In this document: positions 49,467 through 63,795 of the stretch, in pieces
Layout: every line of letters starts with the position of its first letter
Numbering within the stretch: position 1 is the stretch's first letter
From: Anisakis pegreffii
Taxonomy: Eukaryota; Nematoda; Chromadorea; Rhabditida; Anisakidae
Direction of reading: 5' to 3'
DNA length: 64,000 nt
Assembly: GCA_035041965.1 (NCBI GenBank)
Contig: JAPYMA010002875.1
Coordinates: forward strand, 310,001-374,000
Translations under genes and position numbers: made by a program
The notes under the pieces: generated by a model
Seen by the model: only the letters and a program-made list of their open reading frames with translations
Databases searched by the model: none
What the model was told of the DNA's origin: nothing

Positions 49467-52400
49467 AGGGACGAGGGAACCTCTTCTTTCTTCTTCTCAA
49501 ACGACTTATCTTTCGACTAAGTCAAAAAGTCAACGTTATACACAACCCATCTTCAGAATATCCACTAACAAAAACAACTCACTCAATAAAATCTAAATGA
49601 ATATCATGAGGAGGCGCAAATGATTCTCATTAACGTAATAAACAAAAAACCCAAACATGTTCCAATCTCGAACTACCTTCTTCGATGGACTGCTACCGTA
49701 CGATTGCTTTCTGCTGCGTCCCTTACCACCCCAGTGCCATCCAAATGACAAAGGCAAAGGCAAAAATTTATTTTGATATATGTTCTTCACAGAAAATGAG
49801 CCAAGGATATTATGATAATTGAATTTGAGTTTGAAATTTTGATTAAATTTATCATATTTCTTTCGATAAAAAAAATGAAAATGAGTCCCACAGAACCAAA
49901 GACCACACAAAGGTTAAACAAGGATAACCTGAATTTAGAGCAAGAGCTGACAGCTGAAATACTGTCCAAGGCCCACTCCCACAATTCGTAACAATTCGAA
50001 GCAGTGACACATTCAAAGACTTTTCACATTAGACTTATGAGTACGAGACTGGTCAATATGCGCATCGTCAATATTTATGCGCATATAATTGACAAAGCAA
50101 ATTCTTGCAGTTACTAATTGCTGCTTTATTTCATTTGAAGTCAATTCGTTTGCACTGCATTTTGCAAACATATTTTATGAAATGAGCTATTGAAATATGC
50201 GATCACTTTGAAAATGTTGCGAAGTTCAACAACATTCCATCTTAATTGTGCACACAATTATATGTGCATAAATATTGATGCAGTCAAATTAAATATCCCG
50301 CTTGGAATATGTTTTAGGCATAAAAACGCAGTAACGCGACTTTTTTTGAAAAGACATACGATTTTTTTGTAAACACATTGTAATCATACCGATTTGAATT
50401 CACCGATCACATATAAATCCAGTTCAAATATGCCATCATTGTAACAGATTATCCCAAAACCGAAGTCACATAATACCGGTAGCAGGTGAATTAAGTGAGA
50501 AGTGAGCTGCGCATCTAACTATTTTAATTGGTGCAATGCTGTGTTGCTGAATGTTCATGCAGTATAGCCTGCATCAGTCAGGGAAATTTTCATTCGTTAT
50601 TATTAGTTGTGGAATATAATTATGTTCATTCATGCTATCGTACTATTTTTATAATAGTTATCATTATTTTTGTTATTATTGATTTGATCTAAATTGATTT
50701 TTATTACTATTATTTCTATTTTTGTGTATTGCCTTTGACATTATTATAATCACTGTTGCCATGAGGGTCCCTACAGATGTTACAAAGGATGTTATTACCA
50801 TGCGAAATGCCACTTTTATTGCTACTTCATTGATACAGATTTCATTTATATTTTGTTAGTAACGCTCTGTCAATGAGTTTTTGAGAGAAATTGCTTCAAT
50901 GATTATAATATGCGTACCGATATTGAATTGTCTGGTATAGACCTCTGTTCCTTCTTTCATAACTCACGAGTCCATGTTTCTCACGGTTGGTAATCGTCGG
51001 TAACAAAATAGACCTCATTGCGGTCAATGTAATCGAACGCTCAAATGAGTGAAAGTCAGTAATAGAGCCGAGCGTTTTGACATTAGAAATGCCCAACAAT
51101 AGCAATCATATTCCTGCAGCTATCTGAACATTATATTCTCCTCGTTTAATCACTCATATGCATCACACTCTCGTTATCCCTCGAACCACTAATAAAGTGT
51201 CGTTCATATATTTAAAAAAACAACTCAAGGGCACAAGATTTTTTTCCAGAGACTGTTGAAAACGAGTGCGTAACAAAATTCATAAATTCACTTTATGACT
51301 GTACAGCATTAACCGCACACGTTTCCATGCTCCACGAAATTCTATTACTCATAGCAGTTTCTTCGTCGATACAATTTCCTATCGCTTACTATTTGACTCA
51401 CTAAACTTCCCACCGAGATATCATCTTATTATTACTGTTCACAACAAAGTATTCATTTCATGTTTTCCAGTGTGATATTCATTATATTGGTGAGTGAAAC
51501 TTCATATGTTACATCCAGCTAAGATTGGGCATTAAACGAGAATGTTACTCAAAAATTTTGCCGAACAAAGTGAAGATTAAATGATTGAAACGATCACTTT
51601 GCGATACTGATCGGACTGATTAGAATCAAACACGAAGAATCTTATCTCAATGGATTTCTTAAAATCACATCGTTTTTTCGTTTATTCAAAAAATTGTCGC
51701 TTTTTGCAACAGAATTAATTCTCTGTTGTTTTCATTCTTAACTTATTAGTTGTCGTTGATTCGATGGAATACTTGTCATTCGATCATCAGTTCGTAACGA
51801 AGTGTGCTCATTTTTGGTGAGTGATGAATGCAACGAAGACTCGTGAGGCATGAAGGAGATTACCGTCGGGCGAACACGGATTTTCTTCTAAGTGACTTCT
51901 AAGTGCGCGGAAGGATTATTAGCGATTGCCATTTTTTCGGAATTATTTTAATCTTATTATTGTACAAGAAAATTGCGATAATGCTCGCTGACGTGTTAAG
52001 AAATTTTTACACGTACACTTCAAATTAATTTCCAGTTCCGTGTTGTTTCTCAAACAAATTTTCATTTCTTGGAAATCGAATTAAATCACGGATCAACAAT
52101 TTTTGACATTTTTCGCTTCGCTTAACTGTTATTTTTCACCACGATAAAGTAGGTGGTTTAATAGGATTACGCATTCTGTTAAGCATTCTATGGATCCTAC
52201 TTAACTTGGTGAAACATTTATGCTAGGTGACATCGGAATGCGGTTGAATCATAGAGTGGTATACTGCACTACTAATAAGGGTTGTAGTCAGATGAAATTT
52301 TTGTGAACCTCGTCGTATTCTCGAGTAGGAAACCGCTATGTGTAATTGTACAGATTCTTATGGTATAAATTTGAGAGAAATCATCGCAGGAAACGCACTT

Positions 52401-55060
52401 TGTGCATTTTTATGTACGTAATTAGCAGGTAGGTACTAATGCACTCGTCATACTGTTTGATTTTTATGTCCAATTGTTGACAGTAATTGAACGGTCACGA
52501 GAATGCAGAATAATTCTCGAAATGAACTTAAATAAGACTTTTAAATTGAGTTATTCTTATCTCATCATTATCATTGTCGACATTATTGTTATTTTTTCGA
52601 ATCTCTCTTTTTATTATTACTGTTACTGTTATTATTGGCACAACCAAGTTACTAATGTTGCATCTATCTTTCTTGAATTGTCAGCGAAAGAACAAAGAGG
52701 TTATGCAATTGAAAAAACAAATCGGATGGTGATATAGGACTTAGATGACTGAGATGACACGACGTTTATATATCGAAATTATCATTCAATTAGGAGCGAT
52801 TATATCTATATCAGATCTCGTCTCTTAATGTAGGGCGAACGGAGACACATCTACTATGTATACAAAGGTCAGCAACATGTTTTTTGTTATTTTCTCAACA
52901 TTGCCCAACTCCATTGTGCATATTTTCGAACCGATTTTGAAATTTTTTAGTTAACTACTTGAATGTGATTGCTTTTAGCACTTGGAATAGTAGACATTAT
53001 CTTATGGGTTAATCACCTTATGGAATACTGAATGTACTACATTCATTTACATCACCCGACGTAAAGTAATCAGCATTTTCGTTGCAGAGCTAGATTACCC
53101 ACCGAAAATGAAACAGATTAGTAACTGCGGGGTTTGTGATAATATCTTGAAAGTAAGCCTACTAAAGTGTGAAGTTTGTGCCATGATACATAACACTTGA
53201 CAAATATTTCTACAATCACAACGTTACAATCAGCCTTTTTCATTGTCCTCTAATAATTACCGTTTTCACCTTTCTGTCAGTTATTATCGTAATAAACAGT
53301 CAGTCCGTTATCACCGTCGAATGGTACCTCTTGCGAATGTTCTTCTACCGTTCTGTGGCTCGATTGTTTATTTCGACCGGGCACATCAACCTTACGCTAG
53401 GTATTTACTTAATATAAGTACATTTAAAAATGTATTCATTTGCAGATAATACCATTCCAAATATGTGCATTAAATAAGTAAGCCAACGGCCACGGAGCGA
53501 CGATGCATAACAGATCCCCTGTGCAACTACTCGACCGGTTATGCGAGGTGCTATGTCCTGTCCATGAGGGCGTGCCTCATCTCTCCTCGAAACGCATTCT
53601 GCGATCAAACGATCACTCATCACCTCATATCTTACTCTGATCTGTTCATCATATTTTTTCTGTACTGTTTCCAGATGTTAACATTTGCGAATGATTATCT
53701 CATTACTTTTTCCAATACTCATAAATCCTGCTACTTTGATATGTGACTGGCAATTGAGTATCCAAAAAAAGAGTGTTCACGCATCGGAAAGGGATAATGG
53801 AAGGGACAGAAATATTCGTTTCCTCTTAATATCTTGATTTTTTCGGAGTTGTTTACTTTGGTTTAACCTGAACAACGACCTAAGATGGAGTGTGACATTG
53901 ACTGATCTTCAGAAACGTTGTTTCTTTCAATTTTGCATGATTCTGCAAACAATCTAACAGCTACTATCTTTTCATTACATTGATTGCCCGTTTGCATTGT
54001 CTTCTTGTTTCCTACGATTGTTCGATAGTAGATCGTCGCCATCAATGAGTTATTATAGTCAGCAAATATCCACTACATGTTATATCCTCGACCATTTATC
54101 ACCCACTTCGCAATTAATCTACTCTACGAAAAAAGTCACTATCAATTTCCAATGTTTAACGATAAGTGCAAAATAAATTTGAGATTGACACAATTCGAAA
54201 CGAACTGAAATTGACATCGAGTTGACGATTATCGTTGTATCATCGAGAATCGGTTTGCTGAAAAATAGGAGCGTGCAAACTTTATGACCAGCTTATGACC
54301 GTGCACGTGTAAAGTTAATGAACTTTAGGACATTAGACACTTTAGCGTTCCGCTAATGACATAGTAGATTCACTACGGTTATACATTCCGTTGATGTTCG
54401 ACTTCCTTTGGTGTTTCTCCATATATCAGCAGCATTAGCACTGAGTGCACTTCTCCGGTCAAGTATTTGTCATTATCGACTAATCATCAAATTAAATCAC
54501 TAATTCGTTGATCAGTCGTCATCTGTGAATGAGCAGTTCCTCGAAAGCTGAAGTAAAATACATAGTCAGTGAATGAACATCTGTCGAATCGAACTGTACA
54601 AACTCGCGGATATTTTATTTTCATTTTCACGATGTAAGCCTTATCATCATATTTCGTTGCGATGCTTAAGATGTTGAAGAAGGAATGTATTGTTAGTGAA
54701 ACGCGACCGTTATTAGTTTGTCTTTTCATTTACAGTTTGTCGTCATTCCAGTTCAGAGCTGTGTGTGCTAGTGGTCACAGGTCATCTATACCATTATTAT
54801 AAATCCATCTCTATGCGTATGTAGAGATGTATTATTAATAGACGAAAGGTAAATACCAGTACAATACAGCAACAGCATCAATACCTACCACAATCATAAT
54901 CCATCCATTCATCTATCCATCAACCATCCTCTACCTCACATCACTGATTTTGGCCTCTTAATTAATCGACAAGAACTGTTGCTGACCATCGAGTCATATC
55001 TAAACGTTACCGATTCTATCTGAAGGTCACTCGGAAGTGTGCTATCATCACGTTGTTGCC

Positions 55061-58000
55061 ATGCGGATTGCTGTTGATATTATTCTTCTTCTCACTTCGA
55101 CATCATTTGTAAAAGGTTTTTTTTGAATATTTTCTTTTCATTGGTTTTTTTTTCGTCATATCTCTTGATATTTTTTATGCAGGTATCTCTCCCAATTAAT
55201 ATTCGTCACTGATTCATTCAGTTCATTAAAGAGTGCAAAACTTTCAATGATAAAAAGATCCACAATGAAATAATTCGTACCAAACGAATATCATGAAGGA
55301 ATATCATGAAAGTTGCTTAAACTGAAGCGTAAAGTTGATTTTGTGTTCATGCGAACATAATCCTGATCCAATGAAAGCCTCATAATTTTGAGAGATAGTT
55401 TAGTATCAATTTAGTTTTTCTCAACTAATATCTTATTGAGTTTGTATCAACATTCAATTACACATGTCGTCATCATGATCAGATGTGACTGCTCTCATGT
55501 CAGTGATGAATGCCATAAATCATTGATTAACTTGTGATGTCCCATCAATTTCAAAAGTATTTATGACACGTGCGGTTTGTATTGTTGCAATGCCGTAAAT
55601 CAATCGCGGTGAAACGTTCTAATCAAATACTACATATTTTATGTCCTGAACTCGTGCCCTGGGGGTTCACAGCGCACAGTGCTTTAAAATCGTAGTTGAT
55701 TATGACATAGCTTGTGTTATTTTGGGGGTTTGATTAGAAAAAGGAGGTTAGGTTGTTGCGGAAATTATGATGCCATTATGGCATTACGTTTTAGTGTGTC
55801 AGTTATTATACTGCTGAATATTTGTGAACATCAACCGATGAATTATGCAATAAAATTACCATGTTCCATATTGCAAAGAATCGCTTCATTTGATGAGTAA
55901 TTTGCTGCGCATAATACATCTTATGGAAATATTCACGATCACATCATATTTCTGTACGTCTCTCGTACCGCTGACCACAGATGATGTATGTTTGTGGTTT
56001 TGCGGTTTCTGTGAACGCTTAATAAAATACATTAGTCAAATCACTCGAAAAATGCCATCTTAAAAGACATTTTAGCGGATACAAAATTCGATTGATTCAT
56101 TCAACGGCACTCTTTCGTAGTGCTCCAAAGAAATGTTGTCTCCATTCACTTTATACACAATGCGACTGCAATCCGTTTTCTTGCTTGTTCCATCATTATG
56201 AGATCAAATGATTCTCGACTAGTTGATCGAATGATTTCTGTTTTATTGCCCGCATTTTCTTAGCCTTTTCTCTCGTATTTCTCTTTTTCATCGTTTCACT
56301 TATTCAAAAAGATTCTGCTCTCTTTGATCAATCAAATCACGTTAGCTACTTCAACTATTCAACTGCAGTTGGAACTGGAGCTTTATCAATTTCAATTTCA
56401 GTTCATTTAAGTATCACATGAATAAATTGCCATTATTATTGCTGTGTGATGCTTCTCTATTTATCGCACCAGTTGTTTGAATACATTGAGAAATGACCAC
56501 ACTGAAAAGATGCATAATTGAGTGTTTCAATTCTGAGATGAATGGAATATAAATACAAATTGAATGCGTTCAGTCACAATCGCATTCAGAACATAATAGA
56601 TTTAACTTCGCGATAATCTTCTTTCAATTGCAATCATCACTCATTTTAACGCACAGTTTGACACTCACACATTCTAACGTTAATATCCTTATTACAAACA
56701 AGTTTCACGTTATTTATGCATGTTTACTGTACACGTGCACCAAACCACTGAAATCGTGTAACTCATTAGAAATCGAACCTCTTAAACACGTCCACCTCGC
56801 ACACAACATTAACGCATAGATTTTCACATCTTTTTTCTCTTCTTCTTTTATTCCACACTCTCCATCAGTGGCGCAAATCATTTAAATGACCGTTTCGATT
56901 ATATTTTATTTGAAAAACGATTGCAGTCAGATGATGCATGCGATGATTTGATGAGATTTACGCAGATTTCGTATATCCGTCAACAAGTAATTATTAGTTT
57001 GGTGCATCCGATTATACGTTTGACTCTATCTCGTTTTTTTTTTAAAATCATTTCACTCATTGAAAACATCAGTTCGTTAATTTTTGACTTCATCAATTAC
57101 ATAAATTATTCTACAAAACCGTACAATATTTTTTCCACCATAGTTCAACATTTTGCGTATGAGTTTGCTGCGCATTCAGGAAGTGCATAACTGAGTGTCT
57201 TCGAATTTTAGAACCAGCGAACAGAAAGCGACCAGAGTTGTTTTTTGAGCAGTTTGCTGAACGAACGAGATCAGAGAACATTTAATTAATCAATATCTAT
57301 AACTTCTGACAAACATATTCATGCCTCAAGGTCACCAACAAACAGTTTAGCTGTCACTTTCACCGTTCTCTTAAACACAGTCAACGACAGTTAACTGCCT
57401 CACATAACAATCATCCTCTTAATCTTCGTCTCAATTATCTATTCGGTGATCTCGGAGTTTAGTAAAGGATCAAAAAAAACATCAATTATCAAACTGCCAT
57501 CGTGCGAATATTCAGAATCGAAGCAATGAATTTGTCACTATGATCAGTTGGAGCTCCGTATCATTTCATGTTCCCGATGCAAATTTTAATTAGGTATTCA
57601 GTTTGCATTTGAGCATATCTTATCCAAGCAATGTCGGAGTTTCGATAACTTCCTACAACCCTTTGCTTTTCTTGTGGAACTACATCCATAGTGACAAAGA
57701 CAATTCGCGTTCCAAAGAGTTCTATAAAGAGCTTGACAGTATCTCCACTTACATTTTCAAATCTGCAACTGTTTTTATAGTTTACTTAGGAAATTCACAA
57801 AGATCGTTGAAGAGTATCTTGAAACTTGTTGTTAGTACTCACAAATATCGTAAAATATCATTTAATGCTACAAGATGAAGGATATTTGAAATGTTATTAC
57901 TTATTGCCATAACCAAAGACCAGCACTGACCTCTTAATTGTAAGAGATGTCTGTATCTTATTTACTTTCCCCATAATATACATATTTGTTCATTTATTCT

Positions 58001-61000
58001 GTCTTAGGTACGTACATCTCCCCATAAAGAGACACTGCTAATTGCTTGCAATTAGCAAACAATAATAATTTATTTGATCAGTCATTTATGACCAAAAAAA
58101 AATTGACGCAAACGTAATGACCACCTATCGCCATGAGTCGCCTACCGCACACCAATAAGTTCACTTTGCATAGGAATGTCTTCACTCAACTCTAAAAAGT
58201 CGCATGCACTTTCGCTCATAAATGTATCGTAATCATTTCTATCGTCGTCTTCTCTATTTTCGACTCCTTTAGGTTTTGAGAAAATTATAAGTAAATCTCT
58301 TAAGATTCATTCAGGAAAGCGAACTGCAGCTTGTACAATTGTTTTGTCCCCATACGCACATTGACAATAGACTCATTGTGAAGTGAGCAACGCTCATTTC
58401 TTGGTGATCATTTCCCAGCATATTTCACTTTAATGTTTGAAGGAGCTAACTATCAGACTTCTTAACGATGGTGAGGTCACTTAAACAATCGTTAAGATGA
58501 AATAAGCATTCTGCCATAATGGTCTCATGTAAATTTCATCATGAAATAATGCTTATTAACAGTGAATGAAGCAGCGCGAGCATGTCAGAGCAATGTTTGT
58601 TTGAATGGTGGAACGTGCGAGGTGAATGATGAGGAACGCTCGTTTCAATGTTTGTGCTTGCCATCGTTCACAGGTGTTCTTTGTGAATCCGAACTTCCTT
58701 GCCACTTGCCGTGTCAGAATGGCGGTCAGTGTGTTACCGATGTTGAGGAAGGCCAACATTGCAAATGCCCAGAAAGTAGGTTTGCTACATCAAGTTTGCC
58801 GATGTCCTTCGAATATTCATGTGAGCTAATGAATGAATCGAAAATTGTTCATTCAACTGTTCACTATTGTTGCAGAGAGCATTAAAAATTGTTCTTTTTC
58901 GCAGTGATTGAACAGATTCGCAGCAGTGATCCTATGCTCATTAATTGTATAAAATTACAGATTATTCGGGTGATTTGTGTGAAATCGGCTCGATCGATTG
59001 CACTGTTCAAGGTTGTGCGCCTGGCGAAAGGTGAAAATCATACTTTAAGAACCCTTTTGAAACATCAAATCAAATACTTAGTTTTTAACCGAATTACATT
59101 GTATGAAATATGGAACTAAAAACGCCATTCGATGATCACTGATAATCTTTGTAGCGTCGATTGCAACAAAATTGATTTAGTTCAATTCACTTCCAGTTCT
59201 TTCATATCTGCTCTGCTTCCAGTTTGATGATCCAGTAATTTGTAGCAAATTAGTCGCTATACTCATGCGGCTAAAAAGCGTTAATGATTATTACTTAACG
59301 CAGTAAATACATTCGAAATTCATTGACTTAATAGCAATCTTCGTAAGTCGTCCGAATGTTAATTTATGAAATAATTGAAAATGACGTTCAAGATGCGTTC
59401 GAATGGACGGTAGCTCTGCCGTATGCGTATCGAGCGTTTGTTTTCCTAATCCTTGTCAAAACAATGCCACTTGTGAAGAGATCAGTGTAATGAATTTGTA
59501 ATTCTTTTCAGTTTGTAATTCTCATTGATTGCTGTTTATTATGTAAAATTAAATTTTTTAGGTAATCAGTTACAGTGAAAATGTAATTTCGTGAATGTAA
59601 TAATGTCTAGGTAATCAATTTTCTAGGTAACTAACAATAAGAGGAACAATTCAGCTAGTCACAAAGAAATTCTCCCAAAAAAGTCGAACATAATTCATCA
59701 TAAGCAATTCAGTTTGTTAATAATCGCTACTAAATATAGGATGGGTTCACGTGCGTTTGTCCATCTGGTTTCGGAGGTCGTTTATGTTCGAATGACATTG
59801 ATGAATGTGTCGTATCGCCCTGTTTAAACGGCGCTGAATGTGTCAATAACTATGGATCGTATTCATGCATCTGTCCGAAAGGATATCGTGGTCAGTATAA
59901 ATTTTGCTTTCTTTCCCCAACTATATTTTATCGAAATCTGTCAGCGTGACAATATCTGCGTTGTTACACTCAATATTATCGTCATTAATCAAACTATTGT
60001 TAAATATCATTATTATTTAACTCATAACATTATTACTTTCACAACCGCATTTAACTCTCCCCGCATCCACAATGAAATCTTGTCCTCGTTGATTTCATCA
60101 TTGATATCGCTATTGTTTTTAGATTCGAAATTATTTTTGCATGGAATCCACTTCATTTAGTGAATAAAGGAAGAGATCTCTCTTTAATTATTCATCGCTG
60201 GATGGACCCTGTTTCCCAGAACGTAACAATTATACCAACAATAACCAATTAAAGAATTGGGAAAATTTTTTACACTGTTATGAAAGGGTGTGCCAGATGT
60301 GAGGCATCGAGTGTGCAGCCGCATTCTGCTCTCCGTTGCTGATGACTGCGGCGAGTGATAACTCGTTGAGTACTGGTCATTCTCGGTTTAAGATGTAGCA
60401 AATAAAGAAAATGTTAAGAGGGGTCGTCGGTCATCTTTGAGCACCTATCACAAAGTGTGCCTCTCGATTAAAATTTCTGTTCATTTATTATAGGAAAACT
60501 GTGTGCTGAGCGATTCTTCTGTGATTTGAATCCGTGTTTAAATGGAGGAACATGTTTAGAGGACGGCAATGGATATCACTGTGTTTGCCCCGAAGCATTC
60601 ACCTCTCACAATTGTCAGGTTCGTATGAGTTACAAATGCTGTCTGAATGATCCATAGAACGCCAACTGAGCGAGAATGAGCCATTACTCTGCAAACAAAA
60701 CACTCCATCTGTAACTGCGCATGATTCTAGGTTATGATCGCAGATGTGTGCAACTGTTCAAACCCGGCTCATCACTGCGTCAACGGCGAATGCGTGTGTC
60801 CAACCGGCTTCACGGTAACCATTCTTCATTCACGGCAATCAATCTAATCATTTCTTCCTTATACCATATAAAATACGCATCTGATAGTGAATTTCTGATA
60901 AGGTGAATCACAAAATGATTGTTTCTAGTCAGGAAAATAATTGAACTTTAGGGTGAAAATTGTGATGAGCAAATATCGAAAATGTGTAGCGAATCGAGTG

Positions 61001-63795
61001 AATGTTTGAATGGTGGAACATGTCACCCCGCAAATAATACCTGTATTTGTGCTGATGGATTCAAAGGTGTGAATTGTGAGGAAAGCATTGAGTGCTTAGT
61101 AGAGGGGTAAGTCGTCCTTCGTATAGCATTTTTCAAAATAATTTTCATATCCCCCTTACCTTCATGACAAAATGCAGTAATTATCTGGATTTTAGAAATC
61201 CGTGTAATTAATTTTTGATTTTCATTTGCAGCAAGCAATGTGTTCACGGCAAATGCCGTTTTACAAACGGAAGCAACGTTTGCGTGTGTGAGATGAGCTA
61301 TCAGGGACTCCTGTGCGATAAGGAAATCTTGTTACCAGACCCATGTGAACGTTATAACTGCAACTCAGGTTTTTAACTCTATTGCTCGTTATGCGGTTGT
61401 TCAAACATCGAAGTTTCATAGCATTAGAATATTGTTCAAGTTATTTTTCTGCTTCAGTTATAAATGTGATTAGAAAAATTGTTGGATGTTGCGTTTATAG
61501 CGAAAATTGATATAAAAGTGAGCTCAACTTTCATTCGTTCAGTCAGAGTAATTGAAGAATCGAAATATTATTATCGCTTGCTGCTTTCGGTTGAGAATTA
61601 CTGTCAGTTATCATCATGCGTTTTAGGTTACTGTGAAAATAAGGATGGTGTAGCTTTGTGCCAGTGCCCTGTCGGTACTACGGGTGAACACTGTGAAAGT
61701 GATGATGCCTGTGCCGACGAACCGTGCCTAAACGGAGGTCACTGTTCGGCTGTTGGAGCAGGTGAATTTGCCATCTAATTCACGTCTATATTGCACATTT
61801 CATAATTGATATCCACAACAGGGTCCTTTATGTCTTCGGAAAATATCTGATGGAGAAGCATTCATATAAATGAACTATTAGAATATTTCTTCTGTCATGC
61901 TGCATTGCATTAACCGACCTTCCACTTATAACTTAAATGAGTGTTCTCTAAAGCACTCATAGTGTACGTTCAAACCCCCACTCCCTCCAAAGAAATCATC
62001 ACTTTGGATGTTAACTTCCTGCGTTTATATTTCAAAAGAATTCCACCACCCTTTTCAGAATGATTGTTGTAGATGTTGAGTATGAGGGATGTTTGCAGGC
62101 TCGTTACAGTTTGTTTGTACTTGTCAGCAAGGATTTAGTGGATTGAAGTGTGAACTTGACGAATCGCATGTACATTGCGATAACAAATGTGCGGTGGATG
62201 AAGTATGTCAGATTGTTAATCAACAGCCAATTTGCGTCGAGGTAATCATTGCATATTCATGTGAAATAATGTATGAACATTCCTGAATTGAGCTCTTTGA
62301 TGACACCTTTGTTCGTATTTATTCGGGTCGATTCATGTCATATTTTCATAATACGATTTGTGGTTTCTTTTAATCAAATGGCATTTGTGCATTCATTCAT
62401 TCAATAATGTGACAATAATGAAGGCGATATCAAACTGTGGTGATTGCGTGCATGCAGTTCGGTGTCTAAAGCGTGACGATGTGCATATGTCATGCATCTG
62501 TGATTCTGAATGGGATGGTGCTAGATGTGATCAGTCTTTTCAGGTTATAACTAAATTGTTTCTTGTGCACTTTATAAAGTATTAGTCGAATCGAAGGAGA
62601 AACAAATCACGTTTTTATCCAAAACAAAATCAGTTGATAAAGTCTTCTATGCCACTGAACCATAAGATTGTATTCATTCGAAACATTTCTCTATGATGAA
62701 AGAAAAATATTTGGGTTTGACAGGATTTGATGTTGTAGGGATGTAGTGAGCTTAATTGTAAGCCATATGAAATGTGTCGTGCAGCAAGGAATAGAATGGG
62801 TTCCAAAGCGAAATGTGCATGTGCACCGGGTTTGCGAGGCATCAATTGCTCGTCCACTACATCAGCTACTTTCCTGTCCACTTCATTCTATTTGCATCAG
62901 TCCAATAATCTAATGATCGGGTTTGCTTCTACTTCCTTACGTCATATTGACCATTTTTTGTTGCATTGATCCCCCGTTATATTTATTCTCCCATTTATCG
63001 ATGCCTATTATTGTTTGATAATAGTTCACGATGATTGAATTGTAAAAGTCGAATCTGAACTGCTTTAATCTAAGAAGCTATCACTTTGAGATCCTCAAAA
63101 CTATCGAATTTGTGTCGAATTTTCATGCAAATACTCAAACCGTTGTTTTCTTTCGTTCTTTTCCATATTTTGATCAATTCAGCGCGAAAATATTTTTCAG
63201 CTCCCCTCTTGCACCATACTCGTTGAAGTTCTCATTCCGAACCTCAGTACGCGATGCACATATTGTAGCGGCTGAGAATATCTTGAATCAGATGCAATTC
63301 GCCATTCGAGTGCGCCATGCGCAGCTCTACGCCAATTTCTCAGAAGAATCTCTCTTTCCGGTTGTGCCATTCCCAGTCAACGATGATCGTTGGTATCGTG
63401 TCATTGTCACGAATATCGATAAGGTGATTGAATTCTTGATTATCTCGCATCAAATTCCTTCTTAGAATTAATGTACCGGTAGCACGAATACGGCCAACTC
63501 ATATGGTACACGTCATGCTAACATAATAAACTACTTATAGTCCTGCAGTCATTATGGTGCTTTGCCAACCATATTACATAGCGGATGATTTATTAATGCT
63601 CGCTGAAAAATTATTTCAGAGAATCGCCATGGAAGTTTATGTGGAAGATTTCATGGTGAAGAGTGTCATAGTAAACGAGAAAAAAGATATGGGAATATTC
63701 TGGACGCGTTTTGGTAAAGATCGAGATATGAATTTCCGCGGATGTTTGCGTGACGTGGAAATTAATGATGAACAAATAGATCTCGTCAATTCAAG
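55061..63795 (+). CDS. Crumbs-like EGF/laminin-G protein (3' end outside window)
   Basis: Partial, at least 664 residues; the last visible exon ends in an open phase. Exons: 55061-55115, 58563-58775, 58961-59030, 59393-59486, 59740-59890, 60494-60618, 60731-60814, 60952-61106, 61232-61368, 61627-61761, 62099-62241, 62424-62543, 62739-62851, 63201-63423, 63620-63795. Exon 1 is a signal peptide ([18 protein letters not shown]). About 14 EGF-like modules follow, mostly CLNGGTC-type; one is calcium-binding ([16 protein letters not shown], then [11 protein letters not shown]). Residues from about 535 form a laminin G domain ([31 protein letters not shown]). EGF-then-LamG order suggests Crumbs-type epithelial polarity proteins (compare C. 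elegans CRB-1/EAT-20), but other EGF/LamG proteins are possible because the membrane segment and tail are not visible. The donor of exon 13 is ambiguous. Confidence 0.82.
55116..58562 (+). other. 3.4-kb first intron of the Crumbs-like gene
   Basis: This runs from the signal-peptide exon to the first EGF exon. Phase is consistent across it (1 to 1), so no exon is required, though a skipped exon is possible. It contains a 92-codon plus-strand frame (57603-57878) that I cannot assign. Much larger than the other introns of the window, it is a natural place for regulatory elements, none of which I can identify. Confidence 0.5.

Larger units (their letters stand above)
47701..55060. other. Gene-poor interval with low complexity and a GC-rich MITE
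   Basis: Contains a purine-rich tract (about 48015-48295) and a pyrimidine-rich tract (about 48347-48430), a palindromic piece TGGGTCTGGTGGACCCA near 48876, a hAT MITE (49203-49377), a 16-bp-arm hairpin (49430-49466), a locally GC-rich stretch at about 53470-53590 of unknown nature, and long AT-rich sequence. I found no complete gene and no tRNA or rRNA. Confidence 0.5.

Noticed and set aside
53470..53590. GC-rich patch considered as a tRNA or structural RNA gene
   Set aside because: No tRNA T-loop consensus or cloverleaf arms could be found on either strand.
57603..57878. 92-codon frame inside the first intron of the Crumbs-like gene
   Set aside because: It lacks an ATG near its start and matches no family. 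The intron phases close without it.
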